The notes under the pieces are model-generated. The model did no database searches, had not been told where the DNA came from, and saw only the letters and a list, made by a program, of their open reading frames with translations. A stretch of 64,000 bases of DNA. Origin: an uncultured Pelagibacteraceae bacterium. GTDB lineage: Bacteria > Pseudomonadota > Alphaproteobacteria > Pelagibacterales > Pelagibacteraceae. A program made the translations under genes and the position numbers. This document shows, piece by piece, positions 44,201 through 51,863 of this stretch. The stretch lies in contig CACGCL010000001.1 in assembly GCA_902571525.1 (NCBI GenBank), positions 62,001-126,000 of the forward strand, given 5' to 3'. Within the stretch, counting starts at the first letter, position 1; every line of letters starts with the position of its first letter.

Positions 44201-44793
44201 TTCTCTATTAAAAAAATTCCAAGCTCCGAAGTTAAATTTTTTAAATTTAAATTAAATTTATTTATTGAAGATACTTTATTATTTGTGAGAGCTAAAGATT
44301 TAAATAAATTAATTTTTCTTTTATTACAAAAGTTAACAAAATCTTTAATTGAACACATATGTAGATTGGGTGTATTATACCATTCATTGGGCAACGTTTT
44401 TGTAACAGGCATAGTGCCACTAAATAACAAGTTTAATCTTACTTTCCAAAAACCAAAATTTGGAATAGTTACAATTGAAGTCTTTCCTATCCTTAATAAA
44501 TCACTTATTACTTTTTCTGGATATAAAAAAGCTTGTAAGGTTTGGCTTAAAATCACGTAATCAAAACTATTACTTGGGAATTGCTGTAAATCAATTTCTG
44601 CATTACCCTCAATTACAGTAAGTCCTTTTTGAATACATTTTTGAACATTTTCTTTTGATATTTCTAAACCTCTGATTTTTTCAGATAAATTTTCATAAAT
44701 AAATTTCATTAATTCACCATCTCCACATCCCACATCTAATACTGATTTATTTTTTTGTATGGAACTTGCAATAATTTTAAATTCTTCCTTCAT
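44197..44793 (-). CDS. metW: MetW, methionine biosynthesis methyltransferase-like protein
   Basis: Partner of MetX in many Proteobacteria; it has a SAM-methyltransferase fold, and in some species it is needed for homoserine acetyltransferase activity. The 198-residue protein shows 'VLDVGCGDGELMKFI', 'KCIQKGLTVIEGNAEIDLQQFPSNSFDYVILSQTLQAF' and 'PNEWYNTPNLHMCSIKDFVNFC', the last being a MetW hallmark. It starts two bases after metX ends and shares its SAM-II-controlled transcript. Confidence 0.94.
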   Translation of the reverse strand: MKEEFKIIASSIQKNKSVLDVGCGDGELMKFIYENLSEKIRGLEISKENVQKCIQKGLTVIEGNAEIDLQQFPSNSFDYVILSQTLQAFLYPEKVISDLLRIGKTSIVTIPNFGFWKVRLNLLFSGTMPVTKTLPNEWYNTPNLHMCSIKDFVNFCNKRKINLFKSLALTNNKVSSINKFNLNLKNLTSELGIFLIEK

Positions 44794-44795
44794 AT

Positions 44796-45911
44796 CTATT
44801 TCTTATGTGAATTATCTACAAAATTTTTCATTGCATTTAAAAAGTCTGGAATATCCAACAAAAATGAGTCATGTCCCTTGTCAGATTTTACCTCTAAGAA
44901 TCCTACATCAGCATTGAGTGCGTTTAAAGCAATTACTATTTCTCTATTCTCAGCTGTTGGATAAAGCCAATCAGAGGTAAATGAAATTATTAAAAATTTA
45001 GTTTTTGAGTTTTTAAACACTTTTGATAGGTTCCCATCAAAGTTTTTAGCTAGATCAAAATAGTCCATTGCTCGCGTTATATAAAGATAGCTATTTGCAT
45101 CAAATCGATCAACAAATATTGATCCTTGATATCTTAGATAACTTTCGATTTGAAAGTCAGCATCAAAACCAAATTTGATTTTGTCACGCTCTTGAAGTTT
45201 TCTACCAAATTTTTCCTGCAGACCTTTTTTAGATAAATAAGTTATATGCGCTGCCATTCTCGCAACAGATAAACCTTTTGATGGAGATATATTTTCTAAC
45301 TCATAGTTTCCATTTTTCCAGTTTTCATCAGCCATTATTGCTTGCCTACCTAATTCATTAAAAGCAATATTTTGAGCTGAATGACTAGCAGAACATGCTA
45401 TGGGAATAGCTATTTTTGATTTATCAGGATAGCTTGCAACAAATTGCAAAACTTGCATCCCCCCCATTGAACCACCAGTTACACACAATAATTTTTTTAT
45501 ATTAAAATGATCAAGTAAATTAATTTGAGCATTAACCATATCATTTATTGTTATTACTGGAAAATTAATACCAATTTTTTTTCCACTTTTTTCATCAACA
45601 GAACTTGGACCATATGATCCCATACAACCACCGATGACATTTGCACAAATTATGAAATATTTATTAGTGTCAAGTGCCTTGTCTGGACCAATAACATATG
45701 ACCACCATCCATCTTTACTAGTAACAGGATTTTTACCTGACGCGAATTGATCTCCTGTAAGCGCGTGGAATACCATTATCGCATTATCTTTATTTTGGTT
45801 TAGATTTCCGTAAGTTTCATAAGCTAAAGGATAATTTGAAATAGTAACACCGCAATCTAATTTTAGCGATTTATTAATAATAATTTTTTTAATGTTATCA
45901 AACTTGTTCAT
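44796..45911 (-). CDS. metX: Homoserine O-acetyltransferase (MetX)
   Basis: Activates homoserine for methionine synthesis by direct sulfhydrylation. It is an alpha/beta hydrolase of 371 aa with nucleophile serine in 'CVTGGSMGGMQVLQF', the acid in 'FTSDWLYPT' and the histidine in 'SDKGHDSFLLD'. The opening 'YPLAYETYGNLNQNKDNAIMVFHALTGDQFASG' is typical. Acetyl versus succinyl specificity cannot be settled by eye. A SAM-II riboswitch in the leader implies repression when SAM is abundant. Confidence 0.95.
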   Translation of the reverse strand: MNKFDNIKKIIINKSLKLDCGVTISNYPLAYETYGNLNQNKDNAIMVFHALTGDQFASGKNPVTSKDGWWSYVIGPDKALDTNKYFIICANVIGGCMGSYGPSSVDEKSGKKIGINFPVITINDMVNAQINLLDHFNIKKLLCVTGGSMGGMQVLQFVASYPDKSKIAIPIACSASHSAQNIAFNELGRQAIMADENWKNGNYELENISPSKGLSVARMAAHITYLSKKGLQEKFGRKLQERDKIKFGFDADFQIESYLRYQGSIFVDRFDANSYLYITRAMDYFDLAKNFDGNLSKVFKNSKTKFLIISFTSDWLYPTAENREIVIALNALNADVGFLEVKSDKGHDSFLLDIPDFLNAMKNFVDNSHKK

Positions 45912-45939
45912 AATATCTGATTTGAATTGAGAGAAAAAA

Positions 45940-45992
45940 ACTTATTTAGCGGTTTTTTTAAAGCGCTCGCAATTCAGGTAAATCAGCGCAAA
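45940..45992 (-). promoter_or_regulatory. SAM-II riboswitch controlling metX-metW
   Basis: Read on the minus strand, the metX leader contains TGCGCTGATTTACC, TTGCGAGCGC and CCGCTAAA in the order of the SAM-II aptamer. The P1 helix is GCGCT (45989-45985) with AGCGC (45967-45963), the L1 segment GATTTA...TTGC is conserved, and the 3' segment GCTAAA supplies the pseudoknot strand. About 30 bases separate the 3' end from the metX ATG, consistent with translational control. SAM-II is an established alphaproteobacterial class found upstream of methionine genes. The assignment comes from recalling the consensus, not from a covariance search. Confidence 0.87.
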
Positions 45993-46085
45993 AATCTTTT
46001 ATAGCATGTTATTCATTATGTCAATTACAACCAATCGTTGTTTAATTTTATTTCAATTATTTTATTATTATTTATATATATCATT

Positions 46086-47168
46086 ATGCAAAAAGTAATT
46101 TTTAGGAAAATTGGTGTTAAAAGTTATAAACCTGGCAGATCAGTACTTTTAAACAAAAAGAAGGTAATAAAGTTATCAGCCAATGAATCTGCTTTAGGTT
46201 TTTCATCAAGAGTAAAAAAAAAATTATCAAAAATTGGTTTATTATCTAAATACCCAGACTCAGAGTCTAAAAGTTTACGTAGAGAAATTTCAAAAAAATT
46301 TAATTGTAATTTTGATCAAATAATTTGTGGCTCAGGATCAGATGAAATTATTCAATTGATTTGTCAATTATTCTTAAGAAAATCAGATGAAGTAATTGTG
46401 CCGAAATTCAGCTTCCTAATGTATAGAATTTATTCAGGAATAGTTGGAGCTAAAATTGTATATTCAAAAGAAAAAAACTTTAAAGTATCAGTTAATGATA
46501 TTTTAAAAAGAGTAAACCGAAAAACTAAAATAGTATTTTTAGCGAATCCAAATAATCCAACAGCTACTTATTTATCTGCATTGGAATTAAAAGATTTAAG
46601 AAAAAAACTTAGATCTAATATCTTATTGGTAGTTGATGATGCTTACGAAGAATATATGTTAAATAAGGATTATAAGTCTGGACTTCAATTGTTTAAAAAT
46701 AAAAATAACGTTTTTATTCTTAGAACTTTTTCAAAGATTTACGGGTTAGCATCTTTGAGAGTTGGATGGGGTTATGGTTCAAAAGAAATAGTAAAGGCCT
46801 TAATGAAAATTAAACCACCATTCAACGTTACAAAAATAGGTGAGTTATCTGCTTTAGAGTCTTTAAAAGATAAAAAATTTATAAAAAAATCAATTAAACA
46901 CAACAAAAAATGGGCGGAAATACTTAAAAGTAAATTTGAAAAATTTGGCATAAATACAAACGATGTATCTGCAAACTTCTTACTATTAAATTTTGATAGA
47001 TGTAAAATTTCTGCACAAAAATTTAAAAAAAAACTTGAAGAAAAAGGTATTATAGTTAGAAGCCTTGAGGTATATGGTATAAAAAATAAGTTAAGAGTAA
47101 CAATAGGAAACTCTAAAGAAAATAATTTTTTGATTAAAACTTTAAAATCTATTTTTTCAAATGTTTAA
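46086..47168 (+). CDS. hisC: Histidinol-phosphate/aromatic aminotransferase (HisC family)
   Basis: PLP-dependent class I/II aminotransferase. I take the ATG at 46086 (MQKVIFRKIGVKSYKPGRS), giving 360 aa; the track's TTG start adds a hydrophobic stretch absent from the family. 'KLSANESALGFS', 'GSGSDEIIQLICQLFL', 'VFLANPNNPTATYL', and the PLP lysine in 'RTFSKIYGLASLRVGWGYG' are visible. It overlaps tyrA by eight bases, so it may transaminate prephenate or 4-hydroxyphenylpyruvate as well as, or instead of, imidazoleacetol phosphate. Confidence 0.92.
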   Translation: MQKVIFRKIGVKSYKPGRSVLLNKKKVIKLSANESALGFSSRVKKKLSKIGLLSKYPDSESKSLRREISKKFNCNFDQIICGSGSDEIIQLICQLFLRKSDEVIVPKFSFLMYRIYSGIVGAKIVYSKEKNFKVSVNDILKRVNRKTKIVFLANPNNPTATYLSALELKDLRKKLRSNILLVVDDAYEEYMLNKDYKSGLQLFKNKNNVFILRTFSKIYGLASLRVGWGYGSKEIVKALMKIKPPFNVTKIGELSALESLKDKKFIKKSIKHNKKWAEILKSKFEKFGINTNDVSANFLLLNFDRCKISAQKFKKKLEEKGIIVRSLEVYGIKNKLRVTIGNSKENNFLIKTLKSIFSNV

Positions 47169-48066
47169 TAATATATTAATTGTTGGATGCGGACTTATAG
47201 GATCTTCAATTTTAAGAGGCTCAATAAGTAAAAATATTTCAAAAAATATATATGTTTTTGAAAAATCTAAAAAGAATATAACTTTTATAAAAAAAATTAG
47301 TAAAAAAATTAAATTTCTTAATAATATAAATCATCAGGTGTCTAATATGGATCTAATTGTACTTAGTACTCACATGAGTCAATATAAGATTATAATTAGA
47401 AAATTACAAAAATATGTCTCCTCAAAAAACACAATAACCGATACAGGATCTACTAAACGCAATATTGAAAAGTTAATTGATAAAAACAAAAAATTTAAAG
47501 AAATATTTGTACCAAGCCATCCAATTGCTGGATCAGAAGTTAGCGGACCTGAGCATGGAAATAAAAACTTATTTAAAGATAAATGGTGTATTATTTTAAA
47601 AAATAGAATCAAATCTAAGAATAAATTAAAGAAGGTTGAAAGATTTTGGAAAAAACTTGGATCAAAAATAATATTCATGAATTCTGTTGATCATGATAAA
47701 ATTTTTTCGATAACTAGTCATTTACCACATTTAATTGCATACAATCTAGTTAAAACTGCTATTGATTTTCAAAAGAGGAATAAAAAGAATATAATAAAAT
47801 ATAGCGCTGGTGGTTTAAGAGATTTTTCAAGAACAGCAGCATCTAATGAAATAATGTGGCGTGATATTTTCTTCGAAAACAAAGATAATATTATTAATTC
47901 AATCAATATTTTTATTAAAAACTTAAATAGTTTTAAAAAACTTATTGAAAATCAAAACAATAAAAGCATCCTTAAAATATTGAAAAATTCAAAAAAAGTA
48001 CGTAAGGAAATAATTGACTTGAAACAAGATATATCAAAGCCTAATTTTGGCAGAGACATACTTTAA
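47161..48066 (+). CDS. tyrA: Prephenate/arogenate dehydrogenase (TyrA family)
   Basis: NAD(P)-dependent tyrosine-pathway dehydrogenase. The 301-residue protein opens with 'ILIVGCGLIGSSILRGSI', has 'TDTGSTKRNIEKL', 'FVPSHPIAGSEVSGPEHGNKNLF' (the substrate-binding HPxxG segment) and 'ITSHLPHLIAYNLV' with 'YSAGGLRDFSRTAASNEIMWRDIF'. No chorismate mutase domain is fused. Its stop overlaps the convergent sulfotransferase stop. Confidence 0.93.
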   Translation: MFNNILIVGCGLIGSSILRGSISKNISKNIYVFEKSKKNITFIKKISKKIKFLNNINHQVSNMDLIVLSTHMSQYKIIIRKLQKYVSSKNTITDTGSTKRNIEKLIDKNKKFKEIFVPSHPIAGSEVSGPEHGNKNLFKDKWCIILKNRIKSKNKLKKVERFWKKLGSKIIFMNSVDHDKIFSITSHLPHLIAYNLVKTAIDFQKRNKKNIIKYSAGGLRDFSRTAASNEIMWRDIFFENKDNIINSINIFIKNLNSFKKLIENQNNKSILKILKNSKKVRKEIIDLKQDISKPNFGRDIL

Positions 48067-49580
48067 ATCAGACTTTTTAATGCTGTAAGATAATTCTCAT
48101 ACCCATTATATGATTTGAGAGATGTACTATAAATCGGCCTTCTAGCTTGATTAAAACTTATTGTTTTTATTACTCTTTTATTTTCGTGATGTTTAAGACA
48201 GTTTTCATCCCAGTCTAAAGAACAAAATTTTAGTAATTTTTTAATTTCGTGATCGGTATTTTTCACAAGGTTTTCATACTTCAGATCATAAATCTCATTT
48301 GAGAAAAATCTTTTCCAAAAAAGCATTAAATCTTGATATGATTTGTAATATTTAGATAAATCATTTAGGTCATTTCCAAAATCTATTTTTGTTGGAAAGT
48401 AATTTTTGTAAATTGACCAACAATTATCAATAGGATTTCGCACAATATTTATAAATTTGGAATTTGGTAGAAATTTGAGAATAAATCCTACATAAAAAAA
48501 ATTCAATGGAGCTTTATCCGTAAAAACTTTGTTTGAATCATTAATATTGGATACAAAATTCAAGTATTCCTTATTGCATTTTAACAAGTCATTATTATTT
48601 AAATTTTTTTTCGTTTTAAAATAATCATTATATATTTTTTGTATATAAGGTAATTCACCTCCACCGATTACATTCTTATGGGATGATAAAATTTGTTCAG
48701 TCAAAGATGTACCTGATCTTGGCATGCCTATAATAAATATAAATTTTCTATTTTGTATATTCAATCTACAATCATCTAAAGACTCAAATTTCTCTTTGAT
48801 TGCATCGAATCGCTTTTTACTTTTCTCAAAATTATAGTTACTAATTTTTTTGGATATATCGTTAGCTTTTTTATAATTATCAAAAGACTCAACATAGTTT
48901 TTTTGGTCCCCATATGCTTTTCCTAGAGCAAAATACAAATGTACTAGCGAATTTTCCTCGAGTTTCATATTAGATAATTTTTCTTTTAGATTTAAAAAGT
49001 GTTTATGTTTAGAATCATATTTTTCCATTTGTGAAATTAACCTATCTGCCTCAGTAAAATCAGATTTAATCTTTAACATCTGAAAATATAATTTTTTAGA
49101 CTTTTCAAATTTACCTAAGCTGTTGTACAAACCTGCCAAGTTGTACATTACTAGTAAAGCATCTGATTTTATAGATAAAATTTTTTCATAAATAATTACA
49201 GCTTCGTCAGCTTGATCTAAATCTTTTTTTAAATTAGCTAAATTATTTAATAAACTTAAATTATTATTATCTATTTCCAGACCCTTTTTATATTTTGCTT
49301 CAGCTTTTTTGTATTCATAAATATTTGAGTAAAACATTCCTAAATTATTTAAAAAATCACTATTTTTAGGACTTTTTTTTAATGCCTTGTTCATTATATC
49401 AATAGCTTTATAAGTTTCACCTTTGTTATTGTAAGCCAAACATATTAAATTATAAAAAACGTCTATATTATTATTTTTTAAGATCAAGCTACTTTCCTCA
49501 ATGACTTCATCATATTTTTTTTCTAAAAATTTTTTTTTTAATTCTTCAAATTTTTTTTTTAACAAAGTCCGCTCAGTCAT
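48063..49580 (-). CDS. TPR-sulfotransferase protein, copy 1
   Basis: A 505-residue two-domain protein. Residues ~35-190 form about four tetratricopeptide repeats ('NLGMFYSNIYEYKKAEAKYKKGLEIDNNN' and neighbours). From ~283 there is a sulfotransferase domain with the 5'-phosphosulfate loop 'IIGMPRSGTSLTEQILSSHKNV' and the 3'-phosphate motif 'NIVRNPIDNCWSIYKN', so it should use PAPS. The acceptor is unknown; cell-surface glycans, lipids or proteins are possible. No signal peptide is visible. It is a close paralogue of the next gene, sharing the C-terminal 'KTISFNQARRPIY'. Two A10 tracts lie in the first 60 bases of the coding strand. Confidence 0.9.
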   Translation of the reverse strand: MTERTLLKKKFEELKKKFLEKKYDEVIEESSLILKNNNIDVFYNLICLAYNNKGETYKAIDIMNKALKKSPKNSDFLNNLGMFYSNIYEYKKAEAKYKKGLEIDNNNLSLLNNLANLKKDLDQADEAVIIYEKILSIKSDALLVMYNLAGLYNSLGKFEKSKKLYFQMLKIKSDFTEADRLISQMEKYDSKHKHFLNLKEKLSNMKLEENSLVHLYFALGKAYGDQKNYVESFDNYKKANDISKKISNYNFEKSKKRFDAIKEKFESLDDCRLNIQNRKFIFIIGMPRSGTSLTEQILSSHKNVIGGGELPYIQKIYNDYFKTKKNLNNNDLLKCNKEYLNFVSNINDSNKVFTDKAPLNFFYVGFILKFLPNSKFINIVRNPIDNCWSIYKNYFPTKIDFGNDLNDLSKYYKSYQDLMLFWKRFFSNEIYDLKYENLVKNTDHEIKKLLKFCSLDWDENCLKHHENKRVIKTISFNQARRPIYSTSLKSYNGYENYLTALKSLI

Positions 49581-49634
49581 TTAATTCAAATAATTCTTAT
49601 TGTAGGTGTTTCCTTTATCAATCTAGTAAATTTT

Positions 49635-51149
49635 TTAGATTAATTCTTTAAGAGGTTCAAGATAATTTTCATATCCACTAAATGATTTTATGGATGATTT
49701 GTAAATTGGTTTCCTAGCCTGATTAAAACTTATAGTTTTGATTGCTCTTTTGTTTTTATAATGACTTAAACAATTTTCGTCCCAATCTAATGAACAAAAC
49801 TTTAACAATTTTTCTACTTCAAATTTAGTATTAACAACTAAATTTTCATATTGAAGGTCGTAAATATGACTCGGAAAGGATTTTTTCCAAAAATTCATTA
49901 AACTTTGATATTGTTTATAATAATTAACTAAATCTTCCAAATCGTCAGCAAAATTAATCTTCGTAGGAAAACAATTCTTATACATAGACCAGCAATTATC
50001 TACTGGATTCCTGATTAAATTAATAAATTTAGAATTTGGTAAAAATTTTAGAATAAACCCCAAGTAGAAAAAGTTTAATGGTGCTTTATCTGTAAAAAAT
50101 TTGTTTGAGTCATCAAGATTTGATGTGAATTCAATATAATCTTTCTTACAATTAAGCAAGTCATCCTCAACTATATTTTCTTTTTTCTCAATATATTTTT
50201 TAAATATTTTCTCTAAGTATGGTAATTCACCTCCACCAAATACATTTTTATGAGATGAAAGAATTTGTTCAGTCAAAGAAGTCCCAGATCTTGGTAAACC
50301 AATGATAAATAGAAAATTCCTACTGTTTGTATTTAATTGTGCTTTGCTTAATGAACAAAACTTATTTTTAATTAAAACAAATTTTTTTTTATCTCTTTCA
50401 AATTTATATTTACTTAATCTTTTTGACAGGCAATTAGCCTTTTTATAATTATCAAAAGACTCTTTAAATTTTTTTTGATCATTATATGCTTTTCCTAAAG
50501 CATAATGTAAATGCAATAATGATTTATCGTCTAGTTTCTTATTAGATAATTTTTTCTTCATATTCAGAAAATGCGGATGATTTCCATCATATTTTGTAGT
50601 TTGTGAAATCATCCTATCCGCCATTGTTAGTTCCGTTTTAATACTTAACATTTTTTCTAATAATTTTTTTGATTCTTTGAATTTTCCCATTTGGTTATAT
50701 AAAAGTGCCAAGTTATAAATAACAATAATCGCGTTTGGTTGAATAGATAAAATTTTTTTAAAAATTTCGACAGCTTCTTCAGACTTGTATAAACTTTTTT
50801 TTAAATTTCCTAAATTATTTAATATTTCAAGATTGTTTTCGTCAATTTCTAAACCTTTGTTGTAAAATTCCTCAGCCTTCTTGTACTTATATATATTTGT
50901 AAAACTCATTCCGATGTTATTATAAAAGTCAGCATTTTTTGAGTTATGGCTTAATGCCTCGTTCATTATATCAATAGCTTTATAAGTTTCACCTTTGTTA
51001 TTAAATGCCAAACACAATAAATTATAAAAAACATCTATTTTATTTTCTTTTAATATTTTTTCACATTCTTTAATTACCTCATCATTTCTATTTTCTAAAA
51101 ATTTTTTTTTTAATTCATCAAATTTTTTTTTTAAATGCAATGTACTCAT
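49635..51149 (-). CDS. TPR-sulfotransferase protein, copy 2
   Basis: A 504-residue paralogue of the adjacent gene with the same layout: TPR block (~35-190) and sulfotransferase domain with 'IIGLPRSGTSLTEQILSSHKNVFGGGELPY' and 'NLIRNPVDNCWSMYKN'. The two align essentially end to end, indicating tandem duplication. Divergence is spread along the length, so the duplication is not very recent. The ATG at 51149 directly follows the stop of the NlpC/P60 gene, so AmpG, NlpC/P60 and the sulfotransferases may be one transcript. It also has two A10 tracts near the start. Confidence 0.9.
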   Translation of the reverse strand: MSTLHLKKKFDELKKKFLENRNDEVIKECEKILKENKIDVFYNLLCLAFNNKGETYKAIDIMNEALSHNSKNADFYNNIGMSFTNIYKYKKAEEFYNKGLEIDENNLEILNNLGNLKKSLYKSEEAVEIFKKILSIQPNAIIVIYNLALLYNQMGKFKESKKLLEKMLSIKTELTMADRMISQTTKYDGNHPHFLNMKKKLSNKKLDDKSLLHLHYALGKAYNDQKKFKESFDNYKKANCLSKRLSKYKFERDKKKFVLIKNKFCSLSKAQLNTNSRNFLFIIGLPRSGTSLTEQILSSHKNVFGGGELPYLEKIFKKYIEKKENIVEDDLLNCKKDYIEFTSNLDDSNKFFTDKAPLNFFYLGFILKFLPNSKFINLIRNPVDNCWSMYKNCFPTKINFADDLEDLVNYYKQYQSLMNFWKKSFPSHIYDLQYENLVVNTKFEVEKLLKFCSLDWDENCLSHYKNKRAIKTISFNQARKPIYKSSIKSFSGYENYLEPLKELI

Positions 51150-51863
51150 TCACCTAATTCCTATAACTTTTAATTTTGCTGTTCTTTTAATCAATTTGAA
51201 TGTTTTTTTTATATCCATGTACAGTACTTTTTTTTTTGGTCCATAAGCGTGTATTAATTGTGTCTTCGATAGACAAACCGCAACATGTCCTTTCCAAAAG
51301 ATAATAGAATTTTTTTTTATTTTTCTTTCTTTCTTGAAATATTTTATTTGATCTTTAGTATCTCTAGGACAATATAGGTTGTTGAATTTAAAAAAAATTT
51401 GGACTAAAGCAGAACAATCTATTCCTCTAAAGGTTTTACCGCCCCATTTGTAGGGCATATTTTTAAACATTTTAATATCTTTAAAAATTTGTTGCTTATA
51501 ATTTATTGGCACAACATTTTTTTTTTTAATCCAATAATTTCTGAATTTATAAAATTTTTTATTTGCTTCAGTTACCGAGATATTCGAACAAAATGGTAGT
51601 TTAGTATCAAGTAAAAATTTTTCTTCTGGCTTTGAGTATAGATTGGCATTTAGGGATGAAACTTTATGTGTAATTTTAATATTTTTCGAAAATTTTTTTT
51701 TTTTAATAAAACCAATATATTTATCATATGAAGTCTTAATTTTTAACCAGCCTTTTTTTGTATTTAATATTTGAAACTTTTCACCGTAAATTAATTGTGA
51801 TGACAATTTGGATTTCAAAGAATTTTTTTCATAAATGTTTACAATAGGATAATTGTTCATCAT
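51150..51863 (-). CDS. NlpC/P60-family cysteine peptidase with SH3-like N-terminus
   Basis: Probable peptidoglycan-peptide hydrolase. With the start at 51863 (MMNNYPIVNIYEKNSLKSKL), which gives a four-base ATGA overlap with ampG, it is 237 aa; the longer track ORF is inside ampG in another frame. Residues ~10-110 resemble bacterial SH3 repeats. The NlpC/P60 domain has 'MPYKWGGKTFRGIDCSALVQIFF', with the catalytic cysteine in DCSALVQ, and the histidine in 'WKGHVAVCLSKTQLIHAYG'. The pairing with AmpG suggests trimming of imported cell-wall peptides. No signal peptide is seen, which also favours a cytoplasmic recycling role. Confidence 0.88.
   Translation of the reverse strand: MMNNYPIVNIYEKNSLKSKLSSQLIYGEKFQILNTKKGWLKIKTSYDKYIGFIKKKKFSKNIKITHKVSSLNANLYSKPEEKFLLDTKLPFCSNISVTEANKKFYKFRNYWIKKKNVVPINYKQQIFKDIKMFKNMPYKWGGKTFRGIDCSALVQIFFKFNNLYCPRDTKDQIKYFKKERKIKKNSIIFWKGHVAVCLSKTQLIHAYGPKKKVLYMDIKKTFKLIKRTAKLKVIGIR

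Noticed and set aside
43484-44793. Treating gloB/metW as unrelated to metX
   Set aside because: They run in the same direction with a 4-base overlap and a 2-base gap, so a single SAM-II-controlled transcript is the simpler reading.
46038-46085. Hydrophobic N-terminal extension of the hisC-like ORF (possible signal peptide)
   Set aside because: It results from a TTG start in intergenic AT-rich DNA; HisC proteins are cytoplasmic and the family N-terminus begins at the ATG at 46086.
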